32,012 nucleotides of DNA from Actinomycetota bacterium (GCA_016195215.1 JACPZY010000082.1:1-32012), one strand, 5' to 3'. Positions 19,755-27,685 are shown, numbered from the stretch's first letter. Numbers and translations are program-made. Notes: generated from the sequence alone by a model not told the origin.

Positions 19755-20303
19755 CTATTTGCTTGTGCTGTAGAGGCCGAAAGATGCGAAGTACGCAATA
19801 ACGACCGCCAATGGACCGGTAATGACGCGAGAGAAGAGTACGGCGGGGACACCAATCTCTACTGTCGCAGGCTCGGCCTCTCCAAGAGCCAGACCGACCG
19901 GGATGAAGTCGGCACCAACCTGTGGGTTGATTGCAAAGAGAGCTGGAAGAGAGTACTGGGCAGGAATATTTCCCTTTCCAATTTCAACTCCCAGAAGTGT
20001 TCCAATGATTTGAGCAATAACTGCGCCCGGTCCAAGCAATGGAGAAAGGATTGGGATTGAAATAACGATAGAGATGAGAATCAATCCAGGGAGCGATGAA
20101 GCCGATCCCTTCAGGCCTTTCGCAATCCAGTCACCAATACCGGTCGTAAGGATCAGACCGATAATGAAGGAAATGAATGCCATAAACGGGATTACGTTAC
20201 GAATTACTGTGTCGACGCTGTCGCGGCCGGATTGATACAGAATTCCGACAACTCCACCGACACCGCGGCCAATCTTGACGATAACGCTCGTGAAACTTGC
20301 CAT
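19755..20303 (-). CDS. srlE: PTS glucitol/sorbitol-family membrane domain (C-terminal half of a split EIIBC)
   Basis: A 182-residue membrane protein equal to the C-terminal domain of SrlE (EII-GUT_C). It begins with RGVGGVVGILYQSGRDSVDTVIRNVIPFMAFIS, then has four or so membrane helices, the conserved LLGPGAVIAQIIGTLLGVEIG and GADFIPVGLALGEAEP segments, and a final helix. With the IIC protein encoded just upstream it should form the transport channel. GGAGG lies eight bases before ATG 20303; the gap to the IIC gene is three bases. Gene symbol given for the family only. Confidence 0.9.
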   Translation of the reverse strand: MASFTSVIVKIGRGVGGVVGILYQSGRDSVDTVIRNVIPFMAFISFIIGLILTTGIGDWIAKGLKGSASSLPGLILISIVISIPILSPLLGPGAVIAQIIGTLLGVEIGKGNIPAQYSLPALFAINPQVGADFIPVGLALGEAEPATVEIGVPAVLFSRVITGPLAVVIAYFASFGLYSTSK

Positions 20304-20306
20304 GAT

Positions 20307-20909
20307 TTAGGCCTCCCTCTCGGCTTTGGTCATCATTCGCGCTGTGATTGCCTCAGTGACAATTCCGCGGATGAAGATAACGACCAGACCAACTAGCAAG
20401 TAACGAACTGCTAGATCTCCTAATCCATATCCCAATTGCTGAATACCGGTTGCAATTCCCAGGTAAACAAAGAGTTCACCAGGATTTGCATGCGGAAAAA
20501 TACCCAGAATTGGATGGACAAAAGAGACTGCTGAGTCGTAGAACGCCGGTTTGAAGCGCTCGGGTAAGAAACGACCCATCGTGTATGCCATTGGATTGGT
20601 CAGCAAAAAGACCGAGACAAAGGGGAGAACGATGTAGCGCACTGGGTACCACTGGAAACCAGGACGCGCAGCAGCTCTTCCGAGATTTTCGATTTTCTCT
20701 GGACCAATCAGTCGTACGAGAGCATTCACTGCAGTCAACAGGACTATCAGTGTCGGAAGAATTCCCCCCATAAGACTGAGAAGAACCGATCCGCCTTTAT
20801 TGAAGACTCTGATAAAGTCTTCAGCGGCTGTAGCCAACGCGCCCAGAAAGCCCGTTGGTTTATCAACCGTAACTGCGGCTGCGTATGCAACCAATCCACT
20901 TAATGCCAC
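20307..20909 (-). CDS. srlA: PTS glucitol/sorbitol-family IIC component
   Basis: A 200-residue membrane protein of the EIIC-GUT family, with about four to five helices. Typical stretches are GGILPTLIVLLTAVNALVRLIG, LPFVSVFLLTNPMAYTMGRFLP, HANPGELFVYLGIATGIQQLG and a C-terminal RGIVTEAITARMM. It forms the channel together with the C-terminal half of the split EIIBC encoded three bases downstream. The start is GTG 20909 behind GAGGAGG; the nearby ATG is out of frame and closes at once. Confidence 0.92.
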   Translation of the reverse strand: MALSGLVAYAAAVTVDKPTGFLGALATAAEDFIRVFNKGGSVLLSLMGGILPTLIVLLTAVNALVRLIGPEKIENLGRAAARPGFQWYPVRYIVLPFVSVFLLTNPMAYTMGRFLPERFKPAFYDSAVSFVHPILGIFPHANPGELFVYLGIATGIQQLGYGLGDLAVRYLLVGLVVIFIRGIVTEAITARMMTKAEREA

Positions 20910-20966
20910 TTCATCCTCCTCACGGATAAAGGCCGCACGAGCGGCGATTGAAAAGGTCCGGTTGGA

Positions 20967-21386
20967 TTAATATTCCCGGCCCATTTTTTCCCCTTGGTCC
21001 GACCGAGATAGGTAATCCTTAATGTGTTGCGCTGACATCACTGCTGCTTCACGCACTTTATTAGGCTCATCTACCTCCTCTCGATTTCCCGAGAGAATGC
21101 CGTCCAGTGAGAAACCTATGTAGTTTGTTAGTTGGCTCGACTTAGCAAAAACCGTGAAACCTTTGAGCACCAATCCATCTTGCACAATTCCACCATTGTC
21201 AACCGCGAGTGCGACAAAGGCGCGGCCACCTCGGTATCGACGTCCGCCCATTCCCACCGCAACCGTTCCCTTCTTGCGGAGCCCCGAGAGATCGGCTTGA
21301 AATCGCTTTGCCTGCATGTAAGCCAGGGCTAACTGCGACGCCCACATGGCGGCAATAACAAGCAGAAGTCGGGTCAGGAATGTCAT
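20967..21386 (-). CDS. gutM: GutM-family glucitol operon activator protein
   Basis: A 139-residue protein with one N-terminal membrane helix (about residues 3-22, LLLVIAAMWASQLALAYMQ) and a GutM domain: GLRKKGTVAVGMGGRRYRGGRAFVALAVD, then VLKGFTVFAKSS. GutM was described in E. coli as an activator of the glucitol operon, but its mechanism is unclear and the membrane helix suggests action at the membrane. The start ATG 21386 overlaps the SorC-type regulator stop as ATGA; the longer upstream frame lies inside the regulator gene. It sits between regulator and IIC, as in classical gut operons. Confidence 0.88.
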   Translation of the reverse strand: MTFLTRLLLVIAAMWASQLALAYMQAKRFQADLSGLRKKGTVAVGMGGRRYRGGRAFVALAVDNGGIVQDGLVLKGFTVFAKSSQLTNYIGFSLDGILSGNREEVDEPNKVREAAVMSAQHIKDYLSRSDQGEKMGREY

Positions 21387-22360
21387 GCGCTGCGAACCGC
21401 CTTTGCTGGGGTGATGAGTTTGAGAAGTTCGGTTGCACAAGCGACATCAGTGATAAGCGTGTCTATCAAGCGAGCTCGAGCCGCACCAAGAACTCCAAGA
21501 GCTTTTTCGACTCCCGCTGCAACGCCTATGACAAGAGGAATATCGGAGATCTCTTCCAAAGTAAGACCGACTACTCGATTATCCATTTCGAGACTGACAG
21601 CTCGCCCCTGGCTATCGTAAAAACGGGCGGAGATATCTCCGGCATAATTTTTTGCAACGCTCTCGTGGACTGTTTTACTCAGGTTAAATTGTTTGAGAAC
21701 ATCTTCACTAGACGGCGAACCGCGTGAACCGATTCCGACCAGGGCGATATTTGATTCACGGGCGATTTCAAGAACACGGTCAATGGAAGATTCATTCAGA
21801 AGAGTGTTCCGTGTTTTGGAATTACTCACTACCGCCGGTGAGAGCAATGGCACAAACTGGGCATGAAGATTCTGCGCCAACGTCCGCCCTAATTCTTCAG
21901 CACTGACAGAGCTCGCCACAGAGGAGAGTCCACCCATTAATTGAGTCACTCTTAACCCCGGGAAAGTTTCATTCTGTACTTCCACAATCGCAGCCTCTAC
22001 ACCGCGTCCCCAAGAAATTGCGATCGTCATGTTTGGTTGCAATGCTCGAGTCAGCGCCATAGCCGCGGCGCGCCCAACAGAGGTAAGTGTGGTTTCGGAG
22101 CGATCAGTACCAATCACTTGCACTTCGCGAATGCCAATGGCCTTCTTTAACTGATGAGAGAGCGAATCATGACGTGTAATTGGTGCAACAATCTTTATCT
22201 GCACAAAGCCCATCCGCTTTGCATCCGAGAGCATTCGAGAAATATTTGAGCGGGAAGTACCCATCACTCGCGCAACCTGATCTTGCGACTGTCCCTTTTC
22301 GTAGTAGAGGCGCGCAACCCGGAGAATCGACTCCGTGTCTCGAGGTTTCACTATCGTCAC
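21383..22360 (-). CDS. SorC/DeoR-type sugar-binding transcriptional regulator
   Basis: A 325-residue regulator. The N-terminal helix-turn-helix (about residues 12-57) reads RLYYEKGQSQDQVARVMGTS RSNISRM in sense order, followed by the SorC sugar-phosphate-binding domain with SVGRAAAMAL, ISWGRGVEAA, QLMGGL, VGIGSRG and VIGVAAGVEKALGVLGA. It probably senses the phosphorylated polyol. The start is GTG 22360 (an alternative GTG lies three codons on). It is the first gene of the glucitol-type PTS operon and overlaps gutM by four bases. A palindrome just upstream (22365-22379) is the likely binding site. Confidence 0.92.
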   Translation of the reverse strand: MTIVKPRDTESILRVARLYYEKGQSQDQVARVMGTSRSNISRMLSDAKRMGFVQIKIVAPITRHDSLSHQLKKAIGIREVQVIGTDRSETTLTSVGRAAAMALTRALQPNMTIAISWGRGVEAAIVEVQNETFPGLRVTQLMGGLSSVASSVSAEELGRTLAQNLHAQFVPLLSPAVVSNSKTRNTLLNESSIDRVLEIARESNIALVGIGSRGSPSSEDVLKQFNLSKTVHESVAKNYAGDISARFYDSQGRAVSLEMDNRVVGLTLEEISDIPLVIGVAAGVEKALGVLGAARARLIDTLITDVACATELLKLITPAKAVRSA

Positions 22361-22364
22361 ATCC

Positions 22365-22379
22365 GTTCAGTCGGTGAAC
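22365..22379. promoter_or_regulatory. Probable operator of the SorC-type regulator
   Basis: GTTCA-GTCGG-TGAAC is a perfect 5-bp inverted repeat with a five-base spacer, beginning five bases upstream of the regulator's GTG. Its place at the promoter of the PTS operon fits autoregulation by the SorC-type protein. Confidence 0.5.
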
Positions 22380-22472
22380 AATAGAGTCAGTGTGCTGCCC
22401 GCCACAGCAATAAGCAAGCATTTGCCGCGGAAATGTCAGATACTTTTTAAAGATTTTTGGCGATCTCGAAAG

Positions 22473-22482
22473 CCCCCCCCCC
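22473..22482. repeat. Homopolymer tract of ten C
   Basis: Ten consecutive C (plus strand) stand between the enzyme I stop codon and the PTS operon promoter region. It is non-coding. Such tracts can slip during replication, and they are also common sequencing-error sites. Confidence 0.8.
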
Positions 22483-22496
22483 ACAAGAGGGAGCAT

Positions 22497-24200
22497 CTAG
22501 AGGCCCAGGGCGGACAATGGGTGGAGGTGCTCTCGAGCAAAGTTTTTTGCATCCTCTGCGTTACGGGCACGCAGAGCCGCTTTAGCTGCCTTCCGCATTT
22601 CGAGGTGTGAAAGAGAAGTCAGAGCAGTTGCCACATCTGCAAGGGTGCTCACATTGCAAGAAAGAGAAGTAACTCCAAGACCCATGAGCACTGCCGCGAG
22701 AGTCGGGTCGGAAGCCGCCTCTCCACAAACGCCGACTGGGCAATTATTCGCACTCCCGGAAGACGCGACCCGATGGACTGCATTGAGCAGAGCGGGTTGC
22801 CAAGGATCATTAAAATGTGCCAACGCTGCTGACTCACGATCGGCAGCATGCAGGTACTGTCCAAGATCATTTGTCCCAATAGATACGAAGTCGCATACGG
22901 AAGTAATCTCATCGGCAAGGAGCACGGCTGATGGAACCTCAATCATCACACCTGCACTCTTGATTCCAAAATCTTTTGCTAGAACTACAAAATTCTCTGC
23001 CTCCTCCGGCAATGTAATCATGGGAGCCATAACCCACACCTCTGCACCAGAGGTCTTCGTTGCATCAGCGATCGCTTCGAGTTGAGTAGTGAGCAATTCT
23101 TTGTTAATTGCAATCGTACGATAGCCACGTACCCCCAAAGCAGGATTAGGTTCGTCTGCAAAACTAATAAATGCCATCGGCTTATCAGCGCCAGCGTCAA
23201 GAGTCCGAATGACAACTTTCTTACCAGCAAAAGGAGTAAACGCCTGAGTATAGATATCACGTTGCTCCTCCAGGGTTGGAGGCGTCTGTCGATCCAAATA
23301 GAGAAGTTCAGTACGAAGAAGTCCGACACCATCGGCTCCAGCATTTATCGCGACATCAACATCTGCAAGCCTGCCAATGTTCGCGTAAATAGGAATGGTT
23401 ACTCCATCGGTTGTCTCATAACCACTTCGACCACGAATCGCCTTCTTGGAACGTCGAGCTGTAATGGACTGTGTGAGCGCTGCGAGTTCTGCCGCTAGTT
23501 CTGGACTTGGATTAAAAGTCACAACACCTCCGCGCGCATCTACGCCTACGATGCCACTTCCAGCCTTCTCTTCCTTTTTAGCAGCCTCTACAACGCCTTT
23601 GCAGGCAACCACTGCCGGTATCCCAAGGGTGCGAGCAATAATTGCCGTGTGGCTAGTAGGGCCGCCTTCTTCGGTGACAATCGCAAGAACCTGGCCCGGC
23701 TTCAAATCAGTAGTGTCCGCCGGCGATAGATCACGTGCAATGAGGACAAATGCCTGGTCTAGATGTGGAATTTCAGGATAACCAACGCCTGAGAGAACGC
23801 AGATGATTCGATCTCTGATATTTCCAACATCACTTGCACGTTCTGCGAGGTATCCCCCCGCTTCTATGAGGAGTTGTGAGAAAACCTCGCTCGCTTCCCA
23901 CATAGCGTAGGCAGATCCGTACCCTTTATTAATCAAGGATTCCGCGGTCGAGAGCAATGCGCTGTCTTGGGCAATTTCACTTGACGCCTCCAAGATCTCC
24001 TTTGCCTCGCCAGTAGTACGAGAAGCGCGCGCAGCCAATTCATCGGAGATAGTTTTTGCTGCATGATGCAAATTTTCAAGCTCCTGCGCCGGAACCAACG
24101 TCGACTTGGTCGAGGAGGGTCTCGGAAGTGCGGCAGCCATAACCTGAAATGGGCCTAATGCAGCTCCAGTGCTCGCCGAAATTCCTTGGAGTGCGTCCAT
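22497..24200 (-). CDS. ptsI: PTS enzyme I (phosphoenolpyruvate-protein phosphotransferase)
   Basis: A 567-residue enzyme I that transfers phosphate from PEP to HPr and releases pyruvate. The N-terminal HPr-binding domain leads to the phosphohistidine motif EEGGPTSHTAIIAR with His184. The TIM-barrel PEP domain has GVGLLRTELLY near 291-301, RTLDAGADKP near 332-341, GIGTNDLGQY near 441-449 and the catalytic Cys492 in PVGVCGEAASDP. Length and motifs are complete. GAGAGGGG precedes ATG 24200. It is the last gene behind E1alpha, E1beta and E2, 22 bases after E2, which links PEP use to pyruvate oxidation; HPr is at 27410 on the other strand. Confidence 0.95.
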   Translation of the reverse strand: MDALQGISASTGAALGPFQVMAAALPRPSSTKSTLVPAQELENLHHAAKTISDELAARASRTTGEAKEILEASSEIAQDSALLSTAESLINKGYGSAYAMWEASEVFSQLLIEAGGYLAERASDVGNIRDRIICVLSGVGYPEIPHLDQAFVLIARDLSPADTTDLKPGQVLAIVTEEGGPTSHTAIIARTLGIPAVVACKGVVEAAKKEEKAGSGIVGVDARGGVVTFNPSPELAAELAALTQSITARRSKKAIRGRSGYETTDGVTIPIYANIGRLADVDVAINAGADGVGLLRTELLYLDRQTPPTLEEQRDIYTQAFTPFAGKKVVIRTLDAGADKPMAFISFADEPNPALGVRGYRTIAINKELLTTQLEAIADATKTSGAEVWVMAPMITLPEEAENFVVLAKDFGIKSAGVMIEVPSAVLLADEITSVCDFVSIGTNDLGQYLHAADRESAALAHFNDPWQPALLNAVHRVASSGSANNCPVGVCGEAASDPTLAAVLMGLGVTSLSCNVSTLADVATALTSLSHLEMRKAAKAALRARNAEDAKNFAREHLHPLSALGL

Positions 24201-24222
24201 TTCAAAACCCCTCTCCCGGAAT

Positions 24223-25314
24223 CTACAGCGCGTCGATGAGTTGGTCGAGCAGACTGGCGGCTTCTAAGGCATCACAGTAGCGAAGGTCAACCGTGAGATT
24301 GATTTCTGATTCGCCAAATGACGCATGAGGTGCCCCAACAGATAGAGCTGTCGTATGCGAGGGAAGTAACATAGGAATGGCTGAAGCAATTTTTCTGTGC
24401 GAGAGATCAAAGATAGAGGTCGTCGCACCACTCAACATCTGAACCGGAACTTTACCTTCGGCCGCCTGCACTCGAGTGGTTTGGATCCACTCTTGAAGAT
24501 GCGCACCAGGTGACAGATCTGGATCTCTAAAAACGGGAATCGCTAGTCCGTACTTCGATTCCATAATGAGTCCCACGCCAACGAAATCATGAGCACTTTC
24601 GTCGTGAGTTGAAAGATTAATGTGAGTATTTTTCCGTACGATGCGCGCCCACGTAGAAACTATGTGCGCGCTTCCTTGAGCAAGAGAAGTAGTCGTATGC
24701 GAACTAAATCGCGACAGGGTTATTTGTGGAATCCCCCGAGTCATCTCAAGTGCTTGTGCCACTTTCTTGCGATTTGCTGCTTTCCGACTCTCAAGTCCGC
24801 TGACTGGCTGGGGAGCGGCTCCGAGAGATTTGTTGACATCCTCGTATGTGATAGTGCCGTATGGACCCGTTGGAGCAATATCTTGCAGGTTAATCCCCCT
24901 ATGTTCTGCCAGAGCACGAGCCTTCGGCACTGCCATCACAGTTTTTTCCACGACTGGGACGATTACCGGTTCTGGCGCCGCTACTTGATCAGCCTCAGGT
25001 GCGATGACTTCTTCAATAGCCGCCTCTGGAGTTGAAGGAGTGTTGAAATCGAAACTCATCACCTGGGTCTCAGTGAAAAGAACGAGAACCGGCGCGCCAA
25101 CTGCCATAGTCGACCCAATTTGTCCGACAATTTCCTTCACTACTCCATCTGCCGGAGATTCGACTTCCATATCTATCTTGTCTGTTGCAACATCAAAAAG
25201 TATGTCGCCGGATTTCACCGCATCTCCCACATTGACTCGAATGCTTAAGAGTTCGCCCTCCTCCATTGTCATGCTCATTTTCGGCATGATCACCGCGTAC
25301 TCAAATTTGTTCAT
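24223..25314 (-). CDS. 2-oxo-acid dehydrogenase E2-like protein with degenerate catalytic motif
   Basis: A 363-residue E2 of the pyruvate/acetoin dehydrogenase type. It has one lipoyl domain (1-80) with the lipoylated Lys46 in TDKIDME, an acidic/Val/Pro linker (about 92-130), a peripheral subunit-binding domain (about 131-165, PKARALAEHRGINLQDIAPTGP in sense order) and a shortened acyltransferase domain (about 175-363). The catalytic HxxxDG motif is degenerate: DHRxxDG reads DLRYCDA, so His is Leu344 and Gly is Ala349. The domain is also shorter than the usual 220-230 residues. Either the protein is a lipoyl carrier and scaffold without acyltransfer, or it uses another residue. The start overlaps the E1beta stop by four bases. 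Confidence 0.85.
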   Translation of the reverse strand: MNKFEYAVIMPKMSMTMEEGELLSIRVNVGDAVKSGDILFDVATDKIDMEVESPADGVVKEIVGQIGSTMAVGAPVLVLFTETQVMSFDFNTPSTPEAAIEEVIAPEADQVAAPEPVIVPVVEKTVMAVPKARALAEHRGINLQDIAPTGPYGTITYEDVNKSLGAAPQPVSGLESRKAANRKKVAQALEMTRGIPQITLSRFSSHTTTSLAQGSAHIVSTWARIVRKNTHINLSTHDESAHDFVGVGLIMESKYGLAIPVFRDPDLSPGAHLQEWIQTTRVQAAEGKVPVQMLSGATTSIFDLSHRKIASAIPMLLPSHTTALSVGAPHASFGESEINLTVDLRYCDALEAASLLDQLIDAL

Positions 25315-26309
25315 CTCCAGTTTGCCACCACTTCGCGAGCAGCCTTCACAATATCCGGAATCTGGGGAACGGCAGCCTTCTCCAATTGAGGTGCATACGG
25401 AATTGGAATGTTCATGCCAGCCAACCTGGCAACGGGGGCAATAAGGTGACCAAGCGCGGGTCCAGTAGCGACCTTTGCGATGACCTCATTGAGGAATCCT
25501 CCATGCTCTGGTGCTTCCTGCACAACCATTAACCGACCAGTCTTTTCCAGGGAGGCGTAAACCGGATCCATGTCCAACGGCGAAATCGTCCTCGGGTCTA
25601 TGACGGTGAGAGTGACTCCATCTTTATCAAGTTCATCCGCAGCCGAGAGCACCCGAGAGACCATGATCCCCGTCGCAACAACGGTTAGATCCTTGCCCTC
25701 TCGAAGTACGCGAGATACACCAAGGGGAATGCGGTACGCACCCTCCGGCACGGGTTCGCGTCCTGGAATCTTGTAGAGAAGTTTGTGCTCAATGAAGATG
25801 ACTGGATTTGGATCATCGATCGAAGAAAGGAGAAGTCCCTTCGCCTCATACGGGGAAGATGGAATAACAACTTTCAACCCCGGAACATTGGCAAACCAAC
25901 CTTCCAGACTCTGCGAATGCTGGGCTGCTGCTCCCGTACCCGAGCCTCCGGCCGCTCGAAGCACAAGCGGCACGTGCAGGCCTCCTCCCACCATGAAATG
26001 AATTTTGGCGGCCTGATTAACAATCTGATCCATCGCTTGAGCCGTGAAATCTGAAAATTGAATCTCGACTATCGGGCGCATGCCAGATAGCGTGGCGCCA
26101 ACCGCTGCTCCCACGATTCCTAACTCGGAAATAGGGGTATCTCGAATCCTCTCTTTGCCAAATCGGTGGTACAGATCGCCGGTTACGCCGAAGGCGCCAC
26201 CATAAATACCGATATCTTCGCCGAGGATAAATACCTCGGGGCGTTCCTCCAACGCGATGGACATTGCTTCACGTAGCGCCTCGGACATCGTAAGCATGCG
26301 ATCACTCAT
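25311..26309 (-). CDS. 2-oxo-acid (pyruvate/acetoin) dehydrogenase E1 component, beta subunit
   Basis: A 332-residue transketolase-like beta subunit of an alpha2beta2 E1. Typical motifs are FILGEDIGIYGGAFGVT at the N-terminus, RDTPISELGIVGAAVGATLSGMRPIVEIQF, the potassium/TPP region and the transketolase C-terminal domain with DPRTISPLDMD and VVQEAPEHGGF. It pairs with the alpha subunit, decarboxylating a 2-oxo acid (pyruvate most likely, or acetoin cleavage as in AcoB). Start and stop each overlap the neighbouring genes by four bases (ATGA), so subunit ratios are coupled by translation. Confidence 0.93.
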   Translation of the reverse strand: MSDRMLTMSEALREAMSIALEERPEVFILGEDIGIYGGAFGVTGDLYHRFGKERIRDTPISELGIVGAAVGATLSGMRPIVEIQFSDFTAQAMDQIVNQAAKIHFMVGGGLHVPLVLRAAGGSGTGAAAQHSQSLEGWFANVPGLKVVIPSSPYEAKGLLLSSIDDPNPVIFIEHKLLYKIPGREPVPEGAYRIPLGVSRVLREGKDLTVVATGIMVSRVLSAADELDKDGVTLTVIDPRTISPLDMDPVYASLEKTGRLMVVQEAPEHGGFLNEVIAKVATGPALGHLIAPVARLAGMNIPIPYAPQLEKAAVPQIPDIVKAAREVVANWR

Positions 26310-27307
26310 GAATTCACCTTCTTAAATACTGCATCCAGCAAATTGGCGGGATCTGCGGGTTTCCCCTTCATCGCTTCGTTTACTGCCGCTATTACTTGAG
26401 ATGTTGCCAGCGCGTGAATTTCAGCAATCTCTTCATCGTTAAGAAGTCCCTTATCTCTCACCACATGTTCGAAAAAAAGTATCGGGTCTTTCTTTTTCCA
26501 CTCATCAATCTCCTCTTTAGTTCTGTAGAGATTTTTATCTGAACGTGAGTGACCCTTCCAGCGATATGTGACAAATTCCAGAATAGTTGGACCTTCTCCG
26601 GCCCGAGCGCGCTTGACTGCCGTCTCCGTTGCTTCGTATACCGCTGCAACATCATTACCGTCGAAGGTGAAACCGGGTATTCCATACCCGAGACCTCGCT
26701 CCGAAAGATTGTCGATAGCGAAAGCGAGCTCGGTTGAGGAACTCATCCCGTACTTATTATTTTCACAGACAAAGATGACTGGTAACTTCCAAATTGCCGC
26801 AAGGTTGGCCGCTTCGTGAAATGCACCTTCGTTCATTGCCCCATCGCCAAAGAAGGACACAACCACTGTTCCCTTGTTCATCAATTGCGAGGCAAGCGCT
26901 GCGCCGACGGCAATCGGAATTCCACCTCCTACAATTCCATTGGCTCCAAGATTTCCAGTCTCGACATCTGCGATGTGCATCGATCCCCCACGACCACCGC
27001 AGTAGCCATTCTCCTTGCCCAGAAGTTCCGCGACCATCCGTGTTAAGTCAGCACCCTTGGCGACGCAATGTCCATGTCCGCGATGCGTCGAAGTAATCTG
27101 ATCGGAAATATTCAGGGCCATGCAGACACCTGTTGGTGATGCTTCCTGTCCAATAGATAAGTGCATCGTTCCATGCATCATGCCTCTTCCGAAAAGATCC
27201 TCAACCGCCTCTTCAAGTTTTCGGATTCGCGACATTGTCAGAAGCGCATAGCGCGCATTCTCAGGTGATTCGAGTGGGTGGCCAGTAACGAGCTCCGCAG
27301 TAGTCAT
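26306..27307 (-). CDS. 2-oxo-acid (pyruvate/acetoin) dehydrogenase E1 component, alpha subunit
   Basis: A 333-residue TPP-dependent subunit, the size of PdhA/AcoA of two-chain E1 enzymes. It has THRGHGHCVAKGADL, the GGRGGSMHIADVETGNLGAN stretch, and the TPP/Mg motif GDGAMNEGAFHEAANLAAIWKLP ending in ENNKYG (sense order, GDG...NN). SRSDKNLYRTKEEI is the phosphorylation-loop region. The sequence looks as near to AcoA as to PdhA, so the substrate (pyruvate or acetoin) is open. The frame opens at TTG 27331, but ATG 27307 with TAGGA just before fits the family start. It is the first gene of the E1-E2-ptsI operon, divergent from HPr. No E3 gene is in the window. Confidence 0.93.
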   Translation of the reverse strand: MTTAELVTGHPLESPENARYALLTMSRIRKLEEAVEDLFGRGMMHGTMHLSIGQEASPTGVCMALNISDQITSTHRGHGHCVAKGADLTRMVAELLGKENGYCGGRGGSMHIADVETGNLGANGIVGGGIPIAVGAALASQLMNKGTVVVSFFGDGAMNEGAFHEAANLAAIWKLPVIFVCENNKYGMSSSTELAFAIDNLSERGLGYGIPGFTFDGNDVAAVYEATETAVKRARAGEGPTILEFVTYRWKGHSRSDKNLYRTKEEIDEWKKKDPILFFEHVVRDKGLLNDEEIAEIHALATSQVIAAVNEAMKGKPADPANLLDAVFKKVNS

Positions 27308-27409
27308 TTTCCTACTTTCACATATGTGCAAGTGTCTGGATGGATGTGTCTATTAAACACCACTTCTTCCCGTTATACGATCTCCTCCCCCAAAAAAGAT
27401 TGGTCGACC

Positions 27410-27685
27410 ATGCAAGAATTTCGCACCACTGTTGCATCCCCTGTGGGATTGCACGCTCGGCCCGCCTCCCTTTTCTCGCGGAGCGCCAAGGAGTCGGGGT
27501 GCGTGGTCCGCTTAGCGAAGGTGAGTGATGGACTCCTCTCCGATTTTGTCGATGGCTCCAGCATCCTTCGCGTTATGACTCTCGGGGTGAAGTGCGGAGA
27601 CGAAATCGTCGTTCAAGTCGAAGGGGAGAATGAAATTGTGGCGGCTAACGCGCTACGTACACTCGCTGAAAGTTCTGACCACTAA
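27410..27685 (+). CDS. ptsH: PTS phosphocarrier protein HPr
   Basis: A 91-residue HPr. The active histidine is His15 in the classical GLHARPA motif; the family's second helix region reads DGSSILRVMTLGVKCGDEI, with a Ser near the usual Ser46 position although no HPr kinase is visible here. The start ATG 27410 puts the histidine at exactly residue 15; the longer open frame upstream covers the promoter region. A -10-like TATACG lies at 27374-27379. It is divergent from the E1alpha-E1beta-E2-ptsI operon, so HPr and enzyme I are probably transcribed from back-to-back promoters. Confidence 0.94.
   Translation: MQEFRTTVASPVGLHARPASLFSRSAKESGCVVRLAKVSDGLLSDFVDGSSILRVMTLGVKCGDEIVVQVEGENEIVAANALRTLAESSDH

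Noticed and set aside
19557-20060. A 167-codon open frame on the plus strand opposite the two EIIBC halves
   Set aside because: It lies antisense to two well-conserved PTS genes and across the hairpin; its product has no recognisable family and biased composition.
22645-23085. A 146-codon plus-strand frame inside ptsI
   Set aside because: Fully antisense to motif-rich enzyme I sequence, including the active-site Cys region.
27278-27409. Upstream extension of HPr by 44 residues
   Set aside because: It covers the E1alpha start and the shared promoter region; the internal ATG places the active His at residue 15 as in all HPr proteins.
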